Shown here: in pieces, positions 25,523 to 34,974 of the stretch
Layout of the letters: every line of letters starts with the position of its first letter
Position numbering within the stretch: the first letter of the stretch is position 1
Notes under the pieces: generated by a model
What the model was told of the DNA's origin: nothing
What the model saw: only the letters and a program-made list of their open reading frames with translations
The model's database searches: none
Program-made: the position numbers and the translations under genes
NCBI GenBank assembly: GCA_903883945.1
Contig: CAISCV010000245.1
Coordinates: 1-54,664, forward strand
DNA from: an uncultured Chitinophagaceae bacterium
GTDB taxonomy: Bacteria; Bacteroidota; Bacteroidia; Chitinophagales; Chitinophagaceae
DNA: 54,664 nt
Reading direction: 5' to 3'

Positions 25523-26332
25523 CTATATATTTGAATAAAAGGAGTTTCTTTGTTCCCTTAGCTCTTGATTTTTCTTATTAAACAACTCTTCTTTTTCTAG
25601 TTGACTCATCTTAAAAAAACGTACAACTCCTCCTACCATTAGTAGTTGCGACAATCCATAGCCTAAAGCGACCAACACATACAATTGTATATTTATTTCG
25701 CTTGCAGCAAAGTCGGCATACGCATAAGCCGCATTAGCTATCAAAATAAATAGTACCGCACCTACAATCTGATAAATTGCAGGATACATTTTAGGAAAAG
25801 TTGCAAGCGTACTTACTGTTGCGGCCAATACAGAAAGTAATAAAACATTAATATAAAGAGGGGCATTAGCAAACTTTAACCCAATATGCAATATAAACTT
25901 GAGGTAAACAGCGCCAACAAAAAAGGTGGCTATAAGAACACCTACATTTAGTACCGATAATTTGAAAGGGGTATCCAATGGTAGCATTCTTTTCCAAAGT
26001 TTTACCAGCATAAAAGTGTAGAGCGGATAGATGAGTAGAAATAAACTAAGGCAGGCCAACAGCGAATAGAAAGTAGAACGGGTTGCCAAAATATCAGAAA
26101 GCCAAGATAATACTAGTGCTACCCAAAGCAATACAATCTCTATCCGAAAGGGGGTATCAGTTTTAGTTTTAATAGATTTTCTAGTCGATAAATAAATCAT
26201 CAGGCAAGGCATTAATAAGGGTCTACAAAGAAACCGCTTTTCAAACTTGCCATGATAAAGCATATAACAATCTGCAAACAATGCAATAAAGTAAACGCTC
26301 AATATAAGTATTCGTAGTGCCCTTTTAGCCAT
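25523..26332 (-). CDS. YhhN-like (lysoplasmalogenase family) membrane protein
   Basis: The chosen ATG (26330-26332) starts MAKRALRILILSVYFIALFA; the frame extends 18 codons upstream, but that part is less likely to be used. Some seven to eight hydrophobic segments follow. CRPLLMPCLMIYLS and VLSWLSDILATRSTFYSLLACL resemble the YhhN/TMEM86 core (KPLLMP... and SWxGD), whose members hydrolyse lysoplasmalogen ether lipids. The second motif has SD where GD is usual. A basic/acidic coiled tail (SQLEKEELFNKKNQELREQR) ends the protein. It lies 29 bp upstream of the exosortase gene, so it is probably the first gene of a three-gene operon. Confidence 0.6.
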   Translation of the reverse strand: MAKRALRILILSVYFIALFADCYMLYHGKFEKRFLCRPLLMPCLMIYLSTRKSIKTKTDTPFRIEIVLLWVALVLSWLSDILATRSTFYSLLACLSLFLLIYPLYTFMLVKLWKRMLPLDTPFKLSVLNVGVLIATFFVGAVYLKFILHIGLKFANAPLYINVLLLSVLAATVSTLATFPKMYPAIYQIVGAVLFILIANAAYAYADFAASEINIQLYVLVALGYGLSQLLMVGGVVRFFKMSQLEKEELFNKKNQELREQRNSFYSNI

Positions 26333-26596
26333 ATTAGTTTTTGTTTGTGCAATAGTAACACCTTTAAACAAAAAACATTGGAACATTTTATAAAAAATAT
26401 TTCAGTTTCATATACAAATCCCTAGTTTTCCCTTGCTTTTTCTCATTATTCCGTTGATATTTCCCAATTTTTACCTCATTCCACATTCAATAAAGCCACT
26501 TTTATAACAACCAACAACCTCTTCAACAGACTCGCAAAAACTTATCATTACAATACCAACAATAATACGAGTACTTTCACCCAAAATACAAAAGCT

Positions 26597-27061
26597 ATGG
26601 CAAACGTTACAATAACAATCCCCCCGGTATCAGATTATCGGTATCACCTAGGTTTGGTTACGACGTTTATACTCGCTCATTTAACAGGTGAACCAAATGG
26701 CATAAAAAGCCCGATAGACTTTCAAGGAATTGTTGATACACAATCGGTGTTGTTATTAACGAAGAAATTATCCACCGCAAAGCCCGATAAGCCCTTTAAA
26801 GTATCCTTAAAAGAGGCGCTATTGTTTTATACCTGTTTTGTATTGATGAACAAAATACTTGTAAGCAAACACGATGAAGTACTTACAACCGTACTACTAA
26901 AAATATTGCCCGCCAACCATCAATTAAAAGAATTTAAAGCCTTTAGAGACGAAATGTTACACGTAAACACCTATCTGATTGCAGATAGCGAAAAGAAATT
27001 TGTAGCACACAAAGAATGTACTACGCTAAAAGAAAGACTTGCAGAAATAGATTTGGGCTAA
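26597..27061 (+). CDS. hypothetical protein
   Basis: I do not recognise this 154-residue protein. It starts MANVTITIPPVSDYRYHLGL, continues with a mostly helical body (LKEALLFYTCFVLMNKILVS, LKEFKAFRDEMLHVNTYLIA) and lacks a signal peptide or membrane segment. It could be a small cytosolic helical protein. TACTTTCACCC near 26570 may be part of a promoter. It is divergent from the exosortase operon. Codon use and a clean start support a real gene. Confidence 0.6.
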   Translation: MANVTITIPPVSDYRYHLGLVTTFILAHLTGEPNGIKSPIDFQGIVDTQSVLLLTKKLSTAKPDKPFKVSLKEALLFYTCFVLMNKILVSKHDEVLTTVLLKILPANHQLKEFKAFRDEMLHVNTYLIADSEKKFVAHKECTTLKERLAEIDLG

Positions 27062-27199
27062 TAGTATCATCCCCTATTCAACTCCCCCTTTAACTCCTAT
27101 AATTTACAGATTCTTTCCAAGTGTTTATTGATTTCCACATGACCAAATGGAAAATATAAAAATATTTTCAACAAAGTCCATTAGTCTAGTAGATTTATA

Positions 27200-27207
27200 T
27201 ATATTTG
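27200..27207 (+). promoter_or_regulatory. putative -7 box of the leader ORF / TonB receptor promoter
   Basis: TATATTTG matches TAnnTTTG exactly. The predicted transcription start (about 27212-27214) falls on or next to the ATG of the short leader ORF, so the ORF would be translated as a leaderless message. TTAGTCTAGTAGA (27181-27193) just upstream is a possible operator. Confidence 0.5.
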
Positions 27208-27213
27208 CCGCCG

Positions 27214-27345
27214 ATGAACACAAAAGAAGTAAATATTTCCATTCAATTGGCTACTCGAGGCCTCATTGAATCTTTGGAAAAACAGTTTTCTTTTCTACAA
27301 GAAAATAAACTAACCGATACATCATTTTTTTATTGTTGCCTTTAG
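27214..27345 (+). CDS. short leader ORF with tandem Cys codons at its end
   Basis: A 43-residue frame starts MNTKEVNISIQLATRGLIES and ends SFFYCCL then TAG. The codons just before the stop are TAT TGT TGC CTT. It sits alone in the 385-bp leader of the TonB receptor gene, and its start coincides with the predicted transcription start. The codon following the Cys pair and the stop codon lie in one arm of a 12-bp hairpin (27342-27403). Polycysteine leaderless ORFs are known Cys-responsive attenuators in mycobacteria; a similar role here is inference. It is too short and charged to be secreted. Confidence 0.5.
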   Translation: MNTKEVNISIQLATRGLIESLEKQFSFLQENKLTDTSFFYCCL

Positions 27346-27403
27346 TGGGTTAAAGCTAATTGTAAACACATAGGGCTAAAGATTCAAATAGTTAGCCTAC
27401 TAA
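27342..27403 (+). promoter_or_regulatory. alternative hairpins downstream of the leader ORF
   Basis: TTAGTGGGTTAA (27342-27353, overlapping the leader stop codon) can pair with TTAGCCTACTAA (27392-27403) over 12 bp with two G-U pairs. GGCTAA (27374-27379) can instead pair with TTAGCC (27392-27397). The two folds exclude each other, so a ribosome stalled at the Cys codons would favour the second. No T-run follows, so control could act on translation or RNA stability. Confidence 0.42.
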
Positions 27404-27446
27404 TAAAATAGACTTAAATATTTAATTAAACAAAACAACCAGCATT

Positions 27447-30416
27447 ATGCGTAAACTAGTACAAAGATTAAAATTAAAATGGGTAGCAGTATTCATCCTG
27501 TCAACAGGGCTGCACATTATCTCTCTCGCACAAGACAACAGGATAATAGAAATATCCGGACAGGTAGTAGATCAAGACAAAAAAGAGGCACTTGCAGGTG
27601 TAAGTATCCAGATAAAAGGAACAGTAGTAGGCACAGTAACATCCAACAAAGGAAATTTTATATTAAAAACCAAATCCAAATTTCCTTTCACCTTGGTGTT
27701 TAATTCTGTTGGGTATCAACCGCAAGAGTTTGTGGTTACAGGTATCGATTCTAAGCTGAATATTGCACTTTCAACGCAGTCTTATCTGGGCAAAGAAGTA
27801 GTTGTAACCGCTTCACGTGTGGCAGAAAGTATTCAGCGTTCTCCGGTGGCTATCCAGAAATTGGACATCAGGGCAATAAAGGAGAGCCCTGCACCAAGTT
27901 TCTACGATGCGCTGGAGAATGTAAAAGGCGTTCAGATGATTACCTCAAGCCTTACTTTCAAAGTGCCCAACACACGTGGGTTCAACATTCCAAACAATTT
28001 CCGCTTTATGCAATTGGTGGATGGCGTAGACATGCAAGCTGCTACTTTGGGTGTACCATTGGGTAATGCCATCGGACCAACAGAATTAGATATCTCAAGT
28101 GTAGAAATTACGCCGGGTGCCGCTTCTGCGTTGTATGGTATGAATGCCATCAATGGGATGGCCAACCTAATTACCAAAAGTGCATTCACCAGCCAAGGAC
28201 TTAGCTTTTACCAAAAACTAGGAGTTAATCATTTGGGTGGCACCGGTAGAGATGCGTCAGTATTGACAGAAACGGCTATTCGTTTTGCAAAAGCCATTAA
28301 CAATAAGTTTGCCTACAAGGTAAATTTCAGTTACCTAAAAGGTACAGACTGGGTATCTGATACGAGAAAAGATCAGAATCCTAATAATTTAAAATCTGCT
28401 AACCCTGCATTTCCTTCCTTAAATGGAGATGCAAACAATGTCGCTTTTGATGGCTGGAACAAATATGGTGATGATGCAGTGGCAGGTAGTAATACCTTTT
28501 CTTTAACAGGGTTAACCATTGACGGAATTAAGAATAAAACTTTAACGGTAGCCAGAACGGGTTATTGGGAAAAAGATCTGGTTATGCCAGATGTGAAAAA
28601 TATAAAGTTTGATGCAGGATTGAGTTATAGAATTTCTAACAATGCCGAATTGTCATACAACTATCGGGTGGGCCAGATGGATGGCGTGTTCCAAAGAGGA
28701 AATAAAGTTCAGTTGAACAACGTATTAGTGCAAAACCACAAGTTAGAGTTGAAAGGAGCAGATTATGTTGTTCATAGCTATGTATCCATTGAGAATACGG
28801 GTGATTCTTACAATGTAAAACCATTGGCAGACAATTTAGACCTTTACACAGGCGGTGCTTCTGATACTAAAACTGCATCAAGCTGGGGTACAAAATACAA
28901 AAATGCTTTAACCAGCTATAATGGTGGCGTACTAACTTCTGCAAACTTAGCCGATGCAAACAGGGCAGCAAGAGCTGCTGCGGACAAAGGACGTGCAGAG
29001 CCTGGTACAGCACGTTTTGATTCTTTGGTGAATGTAATCAGACACATCAACAACTGGGACATCAAGTCTAGTGCAATACCTAACGCCCCTGCAACAGGTG
29101 GAGCAGCATTAATCCAAAAGAGTCGTTTGTATCATATAGAAGGCCAGTGGGACTTGAGTAAGAAAGTAAAAGTTTTTGATCTTTTGATTGGTGCTGACGC
29201 CAGGGTATATGAGGTAATTCCTGATGGAAATAACTTTGTAGACTTCTCGCGTTCAATTGCAGAGCGTAATGTACAATTGCCAGATGGTACTTTTGGTAAG
29301 AATGTGTACTACAGGAAGTATGGAGCATTCTCTCAAGTGACAAAGACATTATTAAATGATCATTTAAAATTGTTTGGTTCTTTGCGTTACGATTACAATC
29401 CCGAGTTTCAGCCTAAAGTTACCCCAAGAATTGCTGCTGTTTACACCATCAACAAGATACATAATATCCGCTTCACATTCCAACAAGGTTATCGTTATCC
29501 ATCTTTGTTTGAAGCCCTTTCTTATGTTAACAATGGTCGTGTAAAACGTGTAGGTAGTCTGCCTTACATCAATGAAGGATTAGGTTATTTAAACAATAGC
29601 TACTATCAATCATCAGTTGTAAACTTTAACAACACAGTAAAAGCTGCCGGCAACTCTGATTCTGCTGCTTTGGCAAATAGAAAACTACTGATTGCAGCTA
29701 ACCTTCCAAATGCTCGACCCGAGAAGATTACTTCTTTTGAAATTGGATATAAAAGTGTACTGTTCGATAATAAACTGGTCGTAGATTTTGATGCGTACAC
29801 CAATATATACAACGGCTTCCTAGGTCAGGTTCAAGTATTTGTGCCTAAAGGACAGACGGTAGGTTCAGATGCAGCAGTATTGGCAATGTTAGACAGAAAC
29901 AGAGATTCTACCAAAGCCACTGCTACTACTGCTGCAAGTTTTGGTCAGGATAGGTACAGGGTTTATACCAATGCCAAAAATGATTACAACAACTATGGCG
30001 CATCATTAGGGTTAACTTACAACTTCTACAAGAAATTCATCGTTAGTGGTAATGTAAATTACAATAGCATAGCCACAAGTGGCGCGGGAGATCTATTTGT
30101 TACCGGATTTAATACGCCAAAATGGACTTCAAATATCTCTTTTGGAAATAGAGAAATTATAAAGAATGTAGGGTTTAACCTAGTATGGAAATGGCAAGAT
30201 GCTTTTCTTTGGGAAAGTCCATTGGTTACAGGAGGTGTAGACGCCTACAATATATTTGATGGCCAGATAAGCATTAAACTACCTGCTTACAAGTCTACTT
30301 TAAAAGTTGGTGCGTCAGATATTTTCAATACCAAATACATCCAGTATGCTGGTGGCCCAACCATTGGCGCATTGCTATACACTACTATTACGATAGACGG
30401 ATTATTGTCTAAATAA
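27447..30416 (+). CDS. TonB-dependent outer-membrane receptor
   Basis: The 989-residue receptor starts with a signal peptide (WVAVFILSTGLHIISLAQ). A carboxypeptidase-regulatory-like beta-sandwich follows (GQVVDQDKKEALAGVSIQIK), then the TonB-linked plug (KEVVVTASRVAESIQRSPVA; ALYGMNAINGMANLITKSA), then a long beta-barrel rich in aromatic residues. It is the non-SusC type, because no SusD gene follows. Such receptors import siderophores, cobalamin, peptides or sulfur compounds using energy from TonB-ExbBD. The ligand is not evident. The upstream leader with Cys codons would fit a sulfur-linked ligand, but that is only inference. An intrinsic terminator follows the stop codon. Confidence 0.92.
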   Translation: MRKLVQRLKLKWVAVFILSTGLHIISLAQDNRIIEISGQVVDQDKKEALAGVSIQIKGTVVGTVTSNKGNFILKTKSKFPFTLVFNSVGYQPQEFVVTGIDSKLNIALSTQSYLGKEVVVTASRVAESIQRSPVAIQKLDIRAIKESPAPSFYDALENVKGVQMITSSLTFKVPNTRGFNIPNNFRFMQLVDGVDMQAATLGVPLGNAIGPTELDISSVEITPGAASALYGMNAINGMANLITKSAFTSQGLSFYQKLGVNHLGGTGRDASVLTETAIRFAKAINNKFAYKVNFSYLKGTDWVSDTRKDQNPNNLKSANPAFPSLNGDANNVAFDGWNKYGDDAVAGSNTFSLTGLTIDGIKNKTLTVARTGYWEKDLVMPDVKNIKFDAGLSYRISNNAELSYNYRVGQMDGVFQRGNKVQLNNVLVQNHKLELKGADYVVHSYVSIENTGDSYNVKPLADNLDLYTGGASDTKTASSWGTKYKNALTSYNGGVLTSANLADANRAARAAADKGRAEPGTARFDSLVNVIRHINNWDIKSSAIPNAPATGGAALIQKSRLYHIEGQWDLSKKVKVFDLLIGADARVYEVIPDGNNFVDFSRSIAERNVQLPDGTFGKNVYYRKYGAFSQVTKTLLNDHLKLFGSLRYDYNPEFQPKVTPRIAAVYTINKIHNIRFTFQQGYRYPSLFEALSYVNNGRVKRVGSLPYINEGLGYLNNSYYQSSVVNFNNTVKAAGNSDSAALANRKLLIAANLPNARPEKITSFEIGYKSVLFDNKLVVDFDAYTNIYNGFLGQVQVFVPKGQTVGSDAAVLAMLDRNRDSTKATATTAASFGQDRYRVYTNAKNDYNNYGASLGLTYNFYKKFIVSGNVNYNSIATSGAGDLFVTGFNTPKWTSNISFGNREIIKNVGFNLVWKWQDAFLWESPLVTGGVDAYNIFDGQISIKLPAYKSTLKVGASDIFNTKYIQYAGGPTIGALLYTTITIDGLLSK

Positions 30417-30438
30417 TAAATATTAAATTGTCAAAGCA

Positions 30439-30475
30439 GTAAGGGTCAAAAAGAAAAATCTTTTTGACCCTTACT
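30439..30475. terminator. intrinsic terminator after the TonB receptor gene
   Basis: AGTAAGGGTCAAAAAG pairs with CTTTTTGACCCTTACT across a short AAAAT loop. It lies 23 bp after the receptor stop codon and can serve both convergent genes, since A and T runs flank or lie in both arms. Confidence 0.8.
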
Positions 30476-30539
30476 TTATATATCATTATACGGATCCAAA
30501 TAGGGTCGAAAAGACAAAAATCATTATGAAATACCCTCC

Positions 30540-31619
30540 TTAAAAAGATTCTCCAATATCTAAATACAATCCTTTATTCCCATCTTTAGCAAAGGCTACA
30601 TCTAAGCGGACATTAAGTCGGTTACTCTTATTAACGGCATACCGCAGTCCACCCCCAATAGAATATTTCAACGATTGAATACTGTACTCCGAGATACGAT
30701 TGGCAACATCACCCAATCCGCCAAAGGCAACTGCACCGATACGTTTATAGATTGGAACCCTGTATTCGGTTTGTATATAATAATCCTCTTTACCTCGGTA
30801 ACGTCCTCGGTAAAATCCACGAATACTGTTGGTGCCCCCAAATAAAGCCAAACTACGAAGCGGAATACTCGGCCCATAATTGAATAAATAATAGAGTTGA
30901 GTGGCGATTACCCTATTTTTCCCGATACTATGATAGTTTCTTAAATCGAGTATCAAAGTATTAAAATCGTAATCAGAGCCAAATACCTTATTAAAATTTA
31001 ATAATTGCAGTTGTAGAAAGGATCCCTTAGTGCTAGAAAAAGCATCATTGCGGGTATCGTAAGTAAGGCTGCCTCCAAGGGCAACTGTTTTATAAGGTTG
31101 TCTACCCTTTACATCTTGTTGCTCAAAAATACCTCCGGAATTGTAGTGAATTTGGGCAATATCTTGCAACTGTGCACGAATGCCTATATAAAAGTTCTTT
31201 TTTACATGCTTCATCAAATGCCCAAATAGATAGTATTGTTCATAACGATAAACTTCTAATGCGCTATCGGGTGTTTTATTGCCAATTCCCCAAAACTTTT
31301 CTGGATAATTACGATAGGAGACCTCCCCATCCAACATGTAGTTGTTTTTGGGAAAGAATAATTTACCCATCATACCAATAAAGAGCTGCTTTTGAGTAGT
31401 ATAAACTAATGCGCCGTACGCCTGTGAAGTTTTAGTTTCGCTGTAATGCTTGCCCACAGAAAAAGTAGATAGACCTGCTAATCCATAAGCAAATCCTGTT
31501 TCTTTTGCTTTGGCAAAAACGGGTAAAACTAAAGTGTGTTTCTTAGGAAATGAATCTGACTGAGCTTGGCAATACAAGGCGTATAATAGAAACAAAGCTG
31601 ATAACGATCCGAATTTCAT
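30540..31619 (-). CDS. BamA/TamA-type outer-membrane barrel protein
   Basis: The 359-residue protein has a signal peptide (FGSLSALFLLYALYCQAQS) and then an all-beta C-terminal surface-antigen (D15-like) barrel without POTRA repeats. The conserved lid-loop motif is present (GGTNSIRGFYRGRYR, the IRGF signature), and the chain ends in Phe, the usual C-terminal residue of outer-membrane barrels. Patatin-like or two-partner relatives have extra domains, and none is seen here. Function within the Omp85 group cannot be assigned; short Bacteroidota members of this kind often stand alone, as here. Confidence 0.87.
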   Translation of the reverse strand: MKFGSLSALFLLYALYCQAQSDSFPKKHTLVLPVFAKAKETGFAYGLAGLSTFSVGKHYSETKTSQAYGALVYTTQKQLFIGMMGKLFFPKNNYMLDGEVSYRNYPEKFWGIGNKTPDSALEVYRYEQYYLFGHLMKHVKKNFYIGIRAQLQDIAQIHYNSGGIFEQQDVKGRQPYKTVALGGSLTYDTRNDAFSSTKGSFLQLQLLNFNKVFGSDYDFNTLILDLRNYHSIGKNRVIATQLYYLFNYGPSIPLRSLALFGGTNSIRGFYRGRYRGKEDYYIQTEYRVPIYKRIGAVAFGGLGDVANRISEYSIQSLKYSIGGGLRYAVNKSNRLNVRLDVAFAKDGNKGLYLDIGESF

Positions 31620-31799
31620 TTAAGTAGTTAGTTTGTGCTTCAAATATAATGGAATTTGATTGGCTGAGATATTAACCGCTGATTTTACAGAGATGTATTG
31701 AGTAAATTAAATAACTAGTGTCATGATAATGGAGCGAGATAAATACTAAGTCGTTACTTTTACCGCCCAAGGATTTTGGTTAATAAAAGAAAATAACGA

Positions 31800-33278
31800 A
31801 TGAGTAAAGAAATTACATCTAGAGAACAAGACTATTCACAGTGGTATAACGACTTAATAATAAAAGGTGGTTTGGCAGATTACACGGCTGTACGTGGCTG
31901 TATGGTAATTAAGCCCTACGGTTTTGCCCTATGGGAAAATATGCGCGATGTATTGGACAAGATGTTTAAAGATACAGGGCACCAGAATGCCTACTTCCCT
32001 TTGTTTGTACCTAAGAGTTTGTTTGAAGCAGAAGAAAAGAATGCAGAAGGATTTGCAAAAGAATGTGCCGTGGTAACACACTATCGTTTGAAAATCGATC
32101 CAAATAATAAAGCTAAATTAATCGTAGACCCAGAAGCTAAACTGGAAGAAGAGTTGATTGTACGTCCCACCAGTGAAGCAATCATCTGGAGTACTTATAA
32201 AGGATGGATTCAAAGCTACCGCGATTTACCCATATTAATTAATCAATGGGCTAATGTGGTTCGTTGGGAAATGCGAACTCGTTTGTTCCTCCGTACTGCC
32301 GAGTTTCTTTGGCAAGAAGGACATACTGCCCATGCAACCAAAAAAGAAGCCGTAGAAGAAGCAGAAAGAATGCTGGAAGTATATGCCGACTTTGCTGAAA
32401 ACTATATGGCAATGCCCGTAATAAAAGGAATCAAAAGCCCTAACGAACGTTTCGCTGGAGCAGAAGAAACCTATTGCATTGAGGCGTTGATGCAAGATGG
32501 CAAAGCATTGCAAGCAGGAACTTCACATTTCCTGGGACAGAACTTTGCCAAAGCTTTCGATGTGAAGTTTAGTGATAAAGAAAATAAGCTAGACTACGTG
32601 TGGGCCACAAGTTGGGGCGTTAGTACACGTCTGATCGGTGCATTGGTAATGGCACACAGCGATGATGATGGTTTGGTGCTTCCTCCTAAGATTGCACCCT
32701 TGCAAGTGGTGATAGTTCCCATCTTTAAAGGAGATGAGCAAAAGGCAATGATTGATAACAGGGTGTCAGAAATAACCAAGCAACTAAAAGAATTGGGTAT
32801 TCGTGTTAAATATGATGATAATGAGAATACGCGCCCAGGTTGGAAGTTTGCGCAATACGAAATGCAGGGTGTACCTGTTCGTATTGCTATTGGTGCTAGA
32901 GATTTGGAAAACAACGTAGTAGAAGTAGCCAGAAGAGATACCAAAACAAAAACAACAGTAGACATTAACGGAATCTCTTTTTACGTAAAAGAACTGTTAG
33001 AGGAAATTCAATTGCACATCTTCAATAAAGCAAAACAATATACCGATGAGCATATTACGCCTGCCAATAATTGGGAAGAGTTTATTGACTTACTGGATAA
33101 TAAAACAGGATTCATCTCAGCGCATTGGGATGGCACGCCAGAAACAGAAGAAAAAATAAAGGAATTAACGAAAGCAACAATCCGTTGCATTCCTTTAAAT
33201 AATCCTTTGGAAGAGGGCAAATGTATACTCACCGGAAATCCATCTACGCAAAGAGTATTGTTTGCAAGGGCTTATTAA
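31800..33278 (+). CDS. proS: prolyl-tRNA synthetase, class II, short archaeal/eukaryal type
   Basis: ProS charges tRNA-Pro. The 492-residue protein is the short form used by Bacteroidota, lacking the editing insertion of the E. coli type. It starts [20 protein letters not shown], with class II motif 2 in [20 protein letters not shown] and [10 protein letters not shown]. Motif 3 lies in the [20 protein letters not shown] region, and a C-terminal anticodon-binding domain ([14 protein letters not shown] on) ends in a zinc-binding-like remnant. The stop codon overlaps that of fmt by 4 bp, tail to tail. Confidence 0.95.
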   Translation: MSKEITSREQDYSQWYNDLIIKGGLADYTAVRGCMVIKPYGFALWENMRDVLDKMFKDTGHQNAYFPLFVPKSLFEAEEKNAEGFAKECAVVTHYRLKIDPNNKAKLIVDPEAKLEEELIVRPTSEAIIWSTYKGWIQSYRDLPILINQWANVVRWEMRTRLFLRTAEFLWQEGHTAHATKKEAVEEAERMLEVYADFAENYMAMPVIKGIKSPNERFAGAEETYCIEALMQDGKALQAGTSHFLGQNFAKAFDVKFSDKENKLDYVWATSWGVSTRLIGALVMAHSDDDGLVLPPKIAPLQVVIVPIFKGDEQKAMIDNRVSEITKQLKELGIRVKYDDNENTRPGWKFAQYEMQGVPVRIAIGARDLENNVVEVARRDTKTKTTVDINGISFYVKELLEEIQLHIFNKAKQYTDEHITPANNWEEFIDLLDNKTGFISAHWDGTPETEEKIKELTKATIRCIPLNNPLEEGKCILTGNPSTQRVLFARAY

Positions 33279-34219
33279 AGCCTGAAGCCTCGCAGGAATT
33301 CTTCTACAGGCATACGTCTCTTTCCTTCTAGTTGCAAATCTGTAAGATGTATATATCCATCTACGCAACTAAACTTCAGGAAAGTTTTGTTATCTGTAGA
33401 AGCTGTGCCAATTGCACTGTTATGTGTAGTGACTTCTTTGGTACAAGCAAATATTTTCAACTTCTTTTCAGTAATAAAGGTAAATGCAGCAGGGTAAGGG
33501 GACAATCCCCTTATTTTGTTGTGAATACTAGTTGCCGATTGATTCCAGTCTACCTTACAAGTTTCAGTAAATATTTTTGGGGCGTGATTTAGCGGTAAAC
33601 GGTTAACGGTTAACGGAAATACCTCTTCCTGCAATTTAGGCAAAACACTTCCATCCAACAACCCTTTCATCGTTTGCACCAGCGTTTCGGCTCCTACCAA
33701 CATCATGCGGTCGTGTAGTTCGCCGGCAGTTTCATTATCACCGATAGGTATTGGGGTTTGCAATAAAACATCTCCTGTATCTATGGCGTGTTGCAATTTA
33801 AAAGTAGTCACACCTGTCACCTTTTCTCCATTTATCACCGCCCAGTTAATGGGGGCAGCACCACGGTATTGGGGCAATAACGATCCATGTACATTAATGG
33901 TTCCCATTGGGGGCATATCCCATACCACAACAGGCAACATCCTAAACGCGACTACTACTTGCACATCAGCCCTTAATGATTGTAGTTCTTCTAAAAATGC
34001 AGGGTTCTTCAGTTTCTCTGGTTGCAATACGTTAAGCCCTTTTGATACAGCATATTTCTTTACGGCACTTTCTGTTAGTTGCATCCCCCTTCCGGCAGGC
34101 TTGTCGGGCGCTGTTACTACACCTACAATAGTGCATCCCGCTTTAACCAATGCATCCAAAGAAGCTACAGCAAAGTCGGGTGTTCCTAAGAAAACAATAC
34201 GCAAATCAGCTAATGTCAT
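33275..34219 (-). CDS. fmt: methionyl-tRNA formyltransferase
   Basis: Fmt formylates Met-tRNA for initiation. The 314-residue protein starts [19 protein letters not shown] and has the catalytic N, H, D set in [20 protein letters not shown] and [23 protein letters not shown] and [12 protein letters not shown] (C-terminal OB-fold domain) also match. Length matches the family. Both this gene and proS are translation genes, and they converge with a 4-bp overlap of their stop codons, so neither has room for its own terminator. A GTTAACGGTTAACGG tandem word lies within its coding sequence (about 33600-33615). Confidence 0.95.
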   Translation of the reverse strand: MTLADLRIVFLGTPDFAVASLDALVKAGCTIVGVVTAPDKPAGRGMQLTESAVKKYAVSKGLNVLQPEKLKNPAFLEELQSLRADVQVVVAFRMLPVVVWDMPPMGTINVHGSLLPQYRGAAPINWAVINGEKVTGVTTFKLQHAIDTGDVLLQTPIPIGDNETAGELHDRMMLVGAETLVQTMKGLLDGSVLPKLQEEVFPLTVNRLPLNHAPKIFTETCKVDWNQSATSIHNKIRGLSPYPAAFTFITEKKLKIFACTKEVTTHNSAIGTASTDNKTFLKFSCVDGYIHLTDLQLEGKRRMPVEEFLRGFRL

Positions 34220-34406
34220 GCGGCAAAACTAAGACCTTCAAACTGCAAACAATAAAGGAATTTAAAAATAGTTGAAGCAGCGAATAGTACAGAAAACAAC
34301 ATCTCCAATTTGTTAACTTCTTAACTTTTCTATAGTATAGTTGTTAATTGATTACTTTTTATACAGTCTAACTAACAATCATCAGTTATAAAGTATTCAT
34401 TTAAGT

Positions 34407-34414
34407 TACTTTTG
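34407..34414 (+). promoter_or_regulatory. putative -7 box of the ccmE promoter
   Basis: TACTTTTG matches TAnnTTTG and lies 20 bp upstream of the ccmE-like ATG, in a 215-bp divergent gap shared with fmt. Confidence 0.4.
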
Positions 34415-34434
34415 CGACCAATTAATAAATAATA

Positions 34435-34908
34435 ATGAAGAAGACACATATTGCAATGTTGGTATTGATAGTAGTTGCTATCACCGTTTTGATAAGTTTT
34501 ACTGGCAATCTAACAACCTACGAGACAATTGCTTCTGCTAAACAGAAAGAAGGTAAATTCGTAAACCTTATTGCCAAATTAGACAAATCTCAACCCATGG
34601 AATACGATGCAGCGAAAGACCCCAACTACCTCACATTTACAGCAGTAGACACCTTAGGTAGTACGGTAAAAGTGGTTTATCGCAATACCAAACCTACAGA
34701 CATGGAGAAATGCGAACGTATTGTTTTAAAAGGTAAAATGCAAGGTGACCACTTCGAATGTAAAGACATCCTTTTAAAATGTCCTAGCAAATACAAAGAC
34801 GATGCGGCGGCTGCTACCAATGCTGCACAAACGGCTGGCGAGTCTGCCACAAATGGTGGTCTTACTAGTGCAGACAGTATTGCAAAAAAGGCAACTCCCG
34901 CCTACTAA
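34435..34908 (+). CDS. ccmE: CcmE-like cytochrome c maturation heme chaperone
   Basis: CcmE carries heme in the periplasm for transfer to apocytochrome c. The 157-residue protein has an N-terminal membrane anchor (HIAMLVLIVVAITVLISFTG) and an OB-fold beta-barrel (FTAVDTLGSTVKVVYRNTKP; CERIVLKGKMQGDHFECKDI). The usual heme-binding His/Tyr region is represented by LLKCPSKYKDD, without the classical HDEKY order. An Ala/Thr/Gly-rich low-complexity tail follows. It is directly upstream of the CcmF-like gene (66 bp), as in other Bacteroidota, so operon and role agree. The divergent heme-binding tip is the reason for moderate confidence. Confidence 0.8.
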   Translation: MKKTHIAMLVLIVVAITVLISFTGNLTTYETIASAKQKEGKFVNLIAKLDKSQPMEYDAAKDPNYLTFTAVDTLGSTVKVVYRNTKPTDMEKCERIVLKGKMQGDHFECKDILLKCPSKYKDDAAAATNAAQTAGESATNGGLTSADSIAKKATPAY

Positions 34909-34974
34909 TACCTGTTTACACCGTTACACATTCTCAATTTATTGCACCCAAGGGGCATAGTTTAAACAAGCTTT

